5,361 nt of DNA from assembly GCA_900549365.1 (NCBI GenBank), contig UROD01000058.1:1-5361 (forward strand), given 5' to 3'. The translations under genes and the position numbers were made by a program. The first letter of the stretch is position 1. Each line of letters begins with the position of its first letter. This document shows positions 1 through 4,891 of the stretch, in pieces. The stretch is from an uncultured Rickettsiales bacterium. Its GTDB lineage: Bacteria > Pseudomonadota > Alphaproteobacteria > Rs-D84. The notes beneath the pieces were generated by a model, which did not search any database, had not been told where the DNA came from, and saw only the letters and a list, made by a program, of their open reading frames with translations.

Positions 1-241
1 TGCATTCGCCGATGGCCCAAATTGTATTATGTATAATCCAATCATATGCGGCGGCGCGGGCGTGCGCTGTCATTTGTTTAGAGTCCCGAATAAGAACAGG
101 AATTTCAATGTCGCGGTTGGGGAAAATTACTGCCGCGGCCACCACCGGCCCGCACAGTGGGCCACGACCGGCCTCGTCCACGCCGGCAACCAGTTCAAAT
201 CCCGATTCGCGTTCAAATGTAAAATCAGGTGTCGTACGCAT
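1..241 (-). CDS. rnhB: Ribonuclease HII, N-terminal part (gene runs off the left edge)
   Basis: RNase HII cleaves 5' of ribonucleotides embedded in duplex DNA, starting ribonucleotide excision repair, and also degrades RNA-DNA hybrids in the cytoplasm. The visible 80 codons start MRTTPDFTFERESG. They contain the family signature VAGVDEAGRGPLCGPVVAAAV at residues 18-38, with the catalytic Asp22-Glu23 pair and the GRGP loop (25-28) that contacts the ribonucleotide. A DSK motif follows at 53-55, where the family usually has N/D-DSKKLS. The C-terminal part, including the remaining acidic metal ligands, lies outside the window. The ATG at 239-241 was chosen because a GGGGGA Shine-Dalgarno (251-256) sits 9 nt upstream, and homologues have a similarly short lead before the signature. 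The gene starts 16 nt after the transglycosylase stop, so it is probably the third gene of the nrdR operon. Confidence 0.93.
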   Translation of the reverse strand, partial: MRTTPDFTFERESGFELVAGVDEAGRGPLCGPVVAAAVIFPNRDIEIPVLIRDSKQMTAHARAAAYDWIIHNTIWAIGEC

Positions 242-257
242 AGCGATTGTTCCCCCA

Positions 258-1982
258 TCAGATAGACATGCGGTCGGCAATCTGGCGTTGGACGTATTCG
301 TCTTCGCTGTTATACAGTGGCCAAATGCCGTTTGCCAATTCTTCCATAGATGTCAGGGGCTGGCCCAGTCGTGCGCGATACAGCCACATATTTGACATAA
401 CGCGCTTGATATAACTGCGTGTTTCATATGCAGGGAAACTTTCGATATACAGCAGTGGATCGTATGTAGAAAAACTCTTTTCGAACTTTACAACCGTGCC
501 CATCCCAGCATTGTATGCCGCCAGCATTTTTATAATGTTGTTGTTGATGTTCGGGTGCGCCAACAGGTCGACAATATATTGCTGGCCCAAAAACATATTG
601 TGTTCGGGGTTGCTCATATCAATATCAGACATGGCGACGTTGTTGCGACGGGCGACACGACGTGCGGTGCTGGGCATAATCTGCATCAGGCCGTTTGCGC
701 CCGCGTTTGATTTTGCATTTGTTTTGAACCCACTTTCCTGTTTGGTAATTGCCAGTAATAACGCGCGGTCAATTGACCATCCGCCCATTGGTTCCCAATC
801 AGGCAGGGGATATTGCGCCGAATAAATAATGTCATCGTCAATTTCCAGAATGCCACGGTCGTGTACCACCCCCGCAGATTGAATTGATACACGGGGCAGA
901 CCGTATGCAGTCGCGATTGAATTGACCGCGTGCAATGTTCTGTCGGACGCACGCGCAGTGATCAAATACTTTAAGTATTCTTCGGCGCGGTCTTTTTGAC
1001 CAACCTGTAATAATGCCAATGCCATACGACCATATTTGGTTTCGGTCAATGCATCAATATCATCATCGGTAAAGTCCTGCTCGAAAAATTCATATTCAGG
1101 GGTATCGCCCAACATAACTGCGGATAACGCACCATAAAAAGCCATTGGGTGCGCCGCCGCCACGCGCCAGAAATTGCGCGCCGTGGTGCGATCGCCGTTT
1201 GCGTCCGCCGCGCGCCCCGCCCAAAATGCGGCCTCGGTCTTGCGGGCATTATTGATTTGTTCCAATTTCAAAATTTGGCTGAAATATTTTGCGCTTTCTT
1301 TGAATTTTTCTTCTTTGAAATACAATAAGCCCATCGCCCACAGGCCATATTCAGAATTTGCATCGGACGCAACAAAACCCCATTTTTTCGCCAATTCAAA
1401 TTCACCATTTGTGTAATATAAATAAGACAGCCGGCCCGCCAAACGACCATAATCAGATTCGGTTAATTTGTATTTGAATGATGGGTCAGACAAAATCAAT
1501 CGTGCGGTTTTGCTGCTGCCGCTGCGGATTGCGCGCTTGAATTTAGTAATTTTTGTGTCGACGCTACCAGAATACTTTTTTGCCGTCCATGTTTCTGATT
1601 GTGCTGTTTCAATTGATGCGCCCCCACTGATTATGTTTGGTACAACAGGTTTGCGAACGGTCGCCTGTTTAATTTTGGCGATTTTGGAAATACGAACCGC
1701 CCCAGGCATATCGTAATACTTTTTCATCCACGCGTTCAGTTCTGCGCCACGTGTGCGATATGTTTTTGATGTATAGCGTTGATATAAAACCTCGTTCATC
1801 AACAAGGAATCGGTCAGTTGCGGTTCCAGTTTTTGCGCGGTGGCAATTTTTTCTTTGGATTGCAACATGAAAATCTGTTCGTACAAACTGGCGTCGGCAT
1901 CGGTTAAAATGTTTGGCAAATCTGCGGCGCACACAGGCACTGACAGTAAAAACGCTGTTAAAAATACAAGGATTTTTTTCAT
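258..1982 (-). CDS. Soluble lytic murein transglycosylase, secreted (Slt70-like, GH23 catalytic domain)
   Basis: This 574-residue periplasmic enzyme would cleave the MurNAc-GlcNAc bond of peptidoglycan, giving 1,6-anhydro-MurNAc ends during wall turnover. A type I signal peptide is visible: MKK, hydrophobic core 4-17, likely cut after the VCA at 17-19. The Cys at 18 is not in a good lipobox. Residues about 25-390 are helix-rich with TPR-like hairpins (for example 186-275), matching the superhelical U/L region of Slt70. The C-terminal catalytic domain (about 400-540) has KQESGF with catalytic Glu416, SNAGANGLMQIMPSTA (425-440), AAYNAG (488-493) and ETRSYIKRV (520-528). It is somewhat shorter than E. 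coli Slt70. The start lies 9 nt after the nrdR stop with no clear Shine-Dalgarno, which suggests translational coupling to nrdR. No specific alphaproteobacterial gene name is assigned because several paralogous families exist. Confidence 0.93.
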   Translation of the reverse strand: MKKILVFLTAFLLSVPVCAADLPNILTDADASLYEQIFMLQSKEKIATAQKLEPQLTDSLLMNEVLYQRYTSKTYRTRGAELNAWMKKYYDMPGAVRISKIAKIKQATVRKPVVPNIISGGASIETAQSETWTAKKYSGSVDTKITKFKRAIRSGSSKTARLILSDPSFKYKLTESDYGRLAGRLSYLYYTNGEFELAKKWGFVASDANSEYGLWAMGLLYFKEEKFKESAKYFSQILKLEQINNARKTEAAFWAGRAADANGDRTTARNFWRVAAAHPMAFYGALSAVMLGDTPEYEFFEQDFTDDDIDALTETKYGRMALALLQVGQKDRAEEYLKYLITARASDRTLHAVNSIATAYGLPRVSIQSAGVVHDRGILEIDDDIIYSAQYPLPDWEPMGGWSIDRALLLAITKQESGFKTNAKSNAGANGLMQIMPSTARRVARRNNVAMSDIDMSNPEHNMFLGQQYIVDLLAHPNINNNIIKMLAAYNAGMGTVVKFEKSFSTYDPLLYIESFPAYETRSYIKRVMSNMWLYRARLGQPLTSMEELANGIWPLYNSEDEYVQRQIADRMSI

Positions 1983-1991
1983 ATTATTATG

Positions 1992-2492
1992 TCAAAACAA
2001 CGATGTTTTCGGCAGGTGGCATACCACTGCGTCATCGGCGGCCTCTGGTATCTGGTCGATAATCTTTTTGAAGTCAGATATACGTGAAAACTTGCGATAC
2101 ACGGAAACAAATCGCACAAATGCGATAGGGTCAAGGTTCAACAACGAATCCGCCACCATTTGTCCGACCATTGCACTGGGTACTGTATCATCTGCGGTTT
2201 CTGTTTCCAGACGGCGGTGAATAGATGTTACCAATTTTTCAATTTGTTCATCACCGACATCACGATTGCGGCACGCCAGTTTAATGCTGCGACGCAATTT
2301 TTCGCGGTCAAATGCCTCTAACTTGCCACTGTTTTTGCGCACCATCAGGTCGCGCATCTGGACACGTTCAACGGTTGTAAATTTTGCACCGCATTGATTG
2401 CATACGCGACGACGCCGAATAATTGCATCTTCGGTGTCGGGACGTGAATCAGTCACGCGGCTGTCGGTTGAATTACAATATGGACATCTCAT
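1992..2492 (-). CDS. nrdR: Transcriptional repressor NrdR (ribonucleotide reductase regulator)
   Basis: NrdR is a zinc-finger/ATP-cone repressor that senses ATP and dATP and shuts down ribonucleotide reductase operons. The 166-residue protein begins MRCPYCNSTDSRVTDSRP, the conserved NrdR N-terminus. The zinc ribbon cysteines are in CPYC (3-6) and CNQC (31-34), followed by GAKFTTVERVQ. The ATP-cone starts near residue 46 with VRKNSGKLEAFDREKLRRSI and continues through FVRFVSVYRKFSRISDF to about residue 140. Length is typical of the family (about 150-180). A longer reading frame from 2549 would add 19 residues before MRCPYC. It was rejected because homologues start at this Met and the extension overlaps the promoter. 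No Shine-Dalgarno precedes the ATG, and the transcript may be leaderless. It heads the operon with the transglycosylase and rnhB. No clear NrdR box pair was found in this window, so its targets must lie elsewhere. Confidence 0.95.
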   Translation of the reverse strand: MRCPYCNSTDSRVTDSRPDTEDAIIRRRRVCNQCGAKFTTVERVQMRDLMVRKNSGKLEAFDREKLRRSIKLACRNRDVGDEQIEKLVTSIHRRLETETADDTVPSAMVGQMVADSLLNLDPIAFVRFVSVYRKFSRISDFKKIIDQIPEAADDAVVCHLPKTSLF

Positions 2493-2500
2493 ACTGGTAA

Positions 2501-2529
2501 AGAATAGCAATCTATTTTGATGCCCGCAA
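2501..2529 (-). promoter_or_regulatory. Probable promoter of the nrdR-transglycosylase-rnhB operon
   Basis: Read on the minus strand, a -35 element TTGCGG (2524-2529) and a -10 element TATTCT (2501-2506) are separated by exactly 17 nt. The expected transcription start, about 7 nt downstream of the -10, falls at 2493-2494. That leaves a leader of 0-2 nt before the nrdR ATG at 2492, consistent with the missing Shine-Dalgarno. Both boxes are only partial matches to the sigma-70 consensus (3 of 6 and 4 of 6), so this is a prediction from spacing and position. Confidence 0.45.
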
Positions 2530-2547
2530 GTAATATTTGCGTGGGGC
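2522..2547. repeat. Imperfect inverted repeat in the nrdR/ccrM divergent intergenic region
   Basis: Left arm GCCCGCAA (2522-2529) faces right arm TTGCGTGGGGC (2537-2547) around a 7-nt AT-rich centre. CGCAA/TTGCG pair perfectly and the outer GCCC/GGGC pair after a small bulge. It covers the proposed -35 box of nrdR and lies about 110 bp upstream of ccrM, so it could be an operator for a dimeric regulator. No U-tract follows it on either strand, so it is not a terminator. Confidence 0.35.
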
Positions 2548-2655
2548 AAAAAATTGTGTTTTCGGAAAAATCAAGACATTTATTTAGAAATCAGTGCTTG
2601 CTAATAAAAAAAATGGGGACGATTTATGATAAAATAGTATGTGGAAGATGGAGAG
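2530..2655 (+). promoter_or_regulatory. Upstream region of ccrM; promoter must lie here but is not resolved
   Basis: This AT-rich stretch separates the divergent nrdR and ccrM genes, so the ccrM promoter should be within it. Overlapping -10-like elements are present at 2625-2635 (TATGAT, then TAAAAT), but no good -35 stands at the right distance. The best match, TTGCTA at 2598-2603, is 21 nt from TATGAT. No TTAA-N7-TTAA CtrA-type site and no GANTC site is present here, unlike the well-studied Caulobacter ccrM promoter. A GGAAG Shine-Dalgarno (2643-2647) ends the region, 8 nt before the chosen ATG. Confidence 0.35.
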
Positions 2656-3756
2656 ATGGAAAAATACCTGAATCAGATTTTGTCTGGTGATTGCATAGAG
2701 GTAATGCGCCGCATGCCTGATGCGTCGGTTGATGCCATCTTTGCTGACTGCCCGTATAATTTGCAACTGGGGGCAAAAACACTGTATCGCCCCGAAGACC
2801 AGACGGCCGCGCGTGCGGTACGCGACGACTGGGACGCATTTGACAGCCCCGCTGCATATGATGATTTTACGCGCGCATGGATGACAGAATGTAAGCGTAT
2901 TCTGAAACCAGATGGCGCAATGTGGGTCATTGGCAGTTATCATAATATTTTCCGCGTCGGTGCAATTTTACAGGATTTGGGTTTCTGGATTTTGAATGAT
3001 ATTGTTTGGGTGAAAACGAACCCTATGCCGAATTTCCGTGGCACACGATTTACAAATGCGCACGAAACACTGATTTGGGCGACCCCGCGCAAGACCGGTA
3101 AATATACGTTTAATTACGAAACGATGAAGAAACTGAACGGCGGCAAACAGATGCGTTCGGACTGGAATATCAATATCTGTCTGGGGGAAGAGCGTGTCAA
3201 AGGCGCAGATGGCAAGAGTTTACATAACACGCAAAAGCCAATGGATTTGTTGCGTCGTGTGATATTGGCATCAACCAAGCAGGGCGATGTAATTCTGGAC
3301 CCGTTTGTGGGCAGTGGCACAACCGCCGCCGCGGCCAAGGAACTGGGGCGTAATTTTATTGGAATTGACCGTGAAGAAGCGTATGTGACTGCTGCACGGG
3401 AACGTGTTGCCGCGGTTAAACCAATTGATTTGACGGACATAGAGGTTGCCGCACCAAAACGGGCAGAGGTTCGCGTTGCGTTCAAAGAATTGCTGGATGC
3501 GGGGCTGTTGTACGTTGGCCAGACATTGGTTAGTCCGCGTGGCGAACGCGTAATGATTACGCGTGATGCGCAATTGGTGCATACGCTGTACGGCAAGGCA
3601 TCTATTCATGTTATGGCGGCACGTTTGCAACACAGTGTCAGTTTCAATGGTTGGGATTATTGGTCGGCGGAAAAACGTGACGGGTCACTGGTGCCAATTG
3701 ATGAATTGCGCAAATATGTGCGTGATGTAAAACGTGATATGAAAAAAGCCGCCTGA
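2656..3756 (+). CDS. ccrM: Cell-cycle-type DNA adenine N6-methyltransferase (CcrM family, GANTC specificity expected)
   Basis: This beta-class S-adenosylmethionine-dependent enzyme is expected to methylate adenine in GANTC after replication, with no restriction partner nearby. The 366 residues follow Caulobacter CcrM from end to end: GDCIEVMRRMPDASVD near the N-terminus, catalytic motif IV DCPYNLQL (31-38), WVIGSYHNIFRVG (90-102), LGFWILNDIVWVK (108-120), NPMPNFRGTRF (122-132), HNTQKP (190-195) and the SAM-binding motif LDPFVGSGTT (214-223). The C-terminal DNA-recognition (RAMA-type) domain begins about 268 with KRAEVRVAFKELLDAGLL and includes NGWDYW (331-336). Motif IV usually reads DPPY; the Cys at residue 32 is a notable change. 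A GTG at 2641 would add five codons. The ATG at 2656 was preferred because GGAAG at 2643-2647 is well spaced for it. The stop codon sits inside the loop of the downstream terminator. The family call is very secure; sequence specificity is inferred. Confidence 0.95.
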   Translation: MEKYLNQILSGDCIEVMRRMPDASVDAIFADCPYNLQLGAKTLYRPEDQTAARAVRDDWDAFDSPAAYDDFTRAWMTECKRILKPDGAMWVIGSYHNIFRVGAILQDLGFWILNDIVWVKTNPMPNFRGTRFTNAHETLIWATPRKTGKYTFNYETMKKLNGGKQMRSDWNINICLGEERVKGADGKSLHNTQKPMDLLRRVILASTKQGDVILDPFVGSGTTAAAAKELGRNFIGIDREEAYVTAARERVAAVKPIDLTDIEVAAPKRAEVRVAFKELLDAGLLYVGQTLVSPRGERVMITRDAQLVHTLYGKASIHVMAARLQHSVSFNGWDYWSAEKRDGSLVPIDELRKYVRDVKRDMKKAA

Positions 3757-3778
3757 TATTTTGGCGGCCTTGATTTTT
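3742..3778. terminator. Bidirectional rho-independent terminator between ccrM and the convergent small gene
   Basis: The 6-bp all-GC stem GCCGCC (3748-3753) / GGCGGC (3763-3768) encloses a 9-nt loop. Read rightwards it is followed by CTTGATTTTT (3769-3778), terminating ccrM. Read leftwards it is followed directly by six T residues (complement of 3742-3747), terminating the minus-strand gene that stops at 3777. The ccrM TGA (3754-3756) opens the loop, so the last ccrM codons form the left arm. Confidence 0.85.
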
Positions 3779-4118
3779 AGCGTAAATGTGTGCGTTCGTA
3801 TTCCAATGCTTTGTATGCCATTTCTTCTGCTAAATCAATGTCGAACATTGCGGCGTTGGTTGCGCTTTCAATTGCCTCGTAACGTGCTGAATAATGCTTG
3901 CGACGTGCGGCAATCAGTTCTTGTAATTGTTCGCGACGCATTTGCAACCGTTGGTCCAGATTTTCGGTTTTTACGACACTGCTGCGTTTTTCTATCAATT
4001 TTTTGAGTTTTTGGGTTTGCAGCACATCGTCGGTTATGCGTTTTATAATTCCGTTCAGCACCACGATTTTGTGTTCGTGACGGGCGTATTCAATCAGGTA
4101 AAATCCATTTGTATGCAT
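3777..4118 (-). CDS. Hypothetical small helix-rich, probably coiled-coil protein
   Basis: I do not recognise this 113-residue protein. It starts MHTNGFYLIEYARHEHK, has no signal peptide, no transmembrane segment, no Cys and no Trp. From about residue 21 onward it is strongly charged and helix-forming. Leu/Ile-spaced stretches suit a coiled coil: IIKRITDDVLQTQKLKKLIE (24-43) and NLDQRLQMRREQLQELIAAR (53-72), then an acidic, Ala-rich C-terminal helix (80-108). The ATG at 4118 was chosen because AAGGA (4126-4130) lies 7 nt upstream, preceded by a promoter with a perfect -35. An in-frame start at 4205 would add 29 residues but lies upstream of that promoter. It is a monocistronic gene converging on ccrM and divergent from clpP. 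Codon style resembles its neighbours, so recent transfer is not suggested. A cytosolic structural or adaptor role is possible but unsupported. Confidence 0.75.
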   Translation of the reverse strand: MHTNGFYLIEYARHEHKIVVLNGIIKRITDDVLQTQKLKKLIEKRSSVVKTENLDQRLQMRREQLQELIAARRKHYSARYEAIESATNAAMFDIDLAEEMAYKALEYERTHLR

Positions 4119-4147
4119 AATTGTATCCTTAAGAATAATTTTGGTGT

Positions 4148-4175
4148 AATGTAACACGTAATTGTGTTTTGTCAA
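4148..4175 (-). promoter_or_regulatory. Promoter of the small helical protein gene
   Basis: Read on the minus strand, a perfect -35 TTGACA (4170-4175) is followed after 16 nt by TACATT (4148-4153). The latter matches the -10 consensus at 4 of 6 positions and is preceded by TGT, an extended -10 (TGn). The predicted start near 4141 gives a leader of about 23 nt that carries the AAGGA Shine-Dalgarno. This supports the ATG at 4118 over the upstream one. Confidence 0.65.
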
Positions 4176-4231
4176 TAATTTACTGTTTGGTTGTATTTTT
4201 GACATATTTACCTATATATCAGATGTATAAA

Positions 4232-4260
4232 TTCGCGAATCGGATTTTTTGTGGTATAAT
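4232..4260 (+). promoter_or_regulatory. Promoter of clpP-clpX, extended -10 type, with embedded GANTC site and palindrome
   Basis: A perfect TATAAT (4255-4260) is preceded by TGG, giving an extended -10 (TGn at 4252-4254). A weak -35 TTCGCG (4232-4237) stands 17 nt upstream. The -35 lies inside the perfect 10-bp palindrome ATTCGCGAAT (4231-4240), and a GAATC methylation site (4237-4241) overlaps the -35/spacer junction. The predicted start near 4267 gives a leader of about 19 nt, with AAGGA (4274-4278) 7 nt before the clpP ATG. No heat-shock sigma-32 type CTTGAA/CCCCAT pair was seen. Confidence 0.7.
4237..4241. other. GANTC methylation site in the clpP promoter
   Basis: GAATC overlaps the last base of the weak -35 and the start of the spacer. 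It is the only GANTC I found in an intergenic region of the window; about a dozen others lie inside genes (for example 81, 204, 1456, 1807, 2146, 2446, 2670, 4313, 4439 and 4810). If the resident CcrM has the usual specificity, this site would be hemimethylated transiently after fork passage. Confidence 0.6.
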
Positions 4261-4285
4261 TCAGAGAAATTAAAAGGATATTTTT

Positions 4286-4867
4286 ATGGCATTGATACCA
4301 ATGGTTATCGAAGAATCACCACGTGGTGAACGTTCGTTTGATATTTATTCGCGCCTGTTGCGCGACCGTATTGTTATGATAAACGGCCAGATTGAACCGG
4401 CAATGGCGAACAGTATTGTGGCGCAGTTGTTGTTCTTGGAATCTGAAAATCCAAATGCAGAAATTTCTGTGTACATCAACAGCCCAGGCGGTGATGTTTC
4501 TGCGGGTTGGGCAATTATGGATACTATGCAGTATATTAAATCGCCGGTGTCGACCATCGGTATGGGATTGGTTGCGTCAATGGGTTCGGTCTTGTTGGCA
4601 GCGGGCGCGCATGGTAAACGCTTTGTTTTGCCAAACACCCAAATTATGATTCATCAACCGTTGGCTGGGGCCGAGGGTCAGATTACCGATATGGAAATCC
4701 GCATGACCCAGTATCAAAAGAACAAACAGACATTGATTAAACAGATGGCGGCGTTCACGGGGCGCAGCGAACAAGAACTGTTTGATGCGATGGAACGTGA
4801 TAATTGGATGAATCCGACCGAGGCCAAAGATTTCGGTCTGATTGATGGTATTTTGGAACGCAAATAA
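4286..4867 (+). CDS. clpP: ATP-dependent Clp protease proteolytic subunit ClpP
   Basis: ClpP forms the tetradecameric serine-protease barrel that degrades proteins unfolded by ClpX or ClpA in the cytoplasm. The 193-residue protein is of normal length. The catalytic triad is intact: Ser98 in VASMGS (96-101), His123 in QIMIHQPLAG (119-128) and Asp172 in MERDNWM (169-175). INSPGGDVSAGWAIMDTMQY (64-83) is the conserved stretch that includes the oxyanion-hole glycines. The N-terminus MALIPMVIEESPRGERSFDI is typical of alphaproteobacterial ClpP, with a short propeptide that is presumably self-cleaved. The start is fixed by AAGGA 7 nt upstream. clpX follows after 24 nt with its own Shine-Dalgarno, so the two are probably co-transcribed. 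The usual gene upstream in many bacteria, tig (trigger factor), is not adjacent here. Confidence 0.98.
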   Translation: MALIPMVIEESPRGERSFDIYSRLLRDRIVMINGQIEPAMANSIVAQLLFLESENPNAEISVYINSPGGDVSAGWAIMDTMQYIKSPVSTIGMGLVASMGSVLLAAGAHGKRFVLPNTQIMIHQPLAGAEGQITDMEIRMTQYQKNKQTLIKQMAAFTGRSEQELFDAMERDNWMNPTEAKDFGLIDGILERK

Positions 4868-4891
4868 TTTTCACCCAAGGGACTTTTTATA

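Noticed and set aside
12..395. Plus-strand open frames over the rnhB/transglycosylase end
   Set aside because: They lie antisense to two well-recognised genes, have no family resemblance and no Shine-Dalgarno context.
2493..2549. 19-residue N-terminal extension of NrdR
   Set aside because: NrdR proteins start at MRCPxC; the extension has no family similarity and overlaps the proposed promoter.
2641..2655. GTG start for ccrM five codons upstream
   Set aside because: The ATG at 2656 has a well-spaced GGAAG, and that GGAAG would itself overlap the GTG start; the five extra residues resemble nothing in the family.
2493..2655. CtrA-type TTAA-N7-TTAA site upstream of ccrM
   Set aside because: No TTAA occurs in this interval, so the Caulobacter style of ccrM control is not visible here.
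2656..3756. Part of a restriction-modification or phage-defence system
   Set aside because: The methyltransferase is CcrM-like over its full length and no restriction, helicase or mobile-element gene lies nearby; it fits an orphan housekeeping enzyme.
4119..4205. 29-residue extension of the small minus-strand protein
   Set aside because: A strong promoter and Shine-Dalgarno lie within it, placing the true start at 4118.
4205..4230. AT-rich stretch resembling half of a NrdR box upstream of clpP
   Set aside because: Only one half matches the ACAC-TATATA-GTGT pattern, there is no tandem second box, and clpP is not a known NrdR target.
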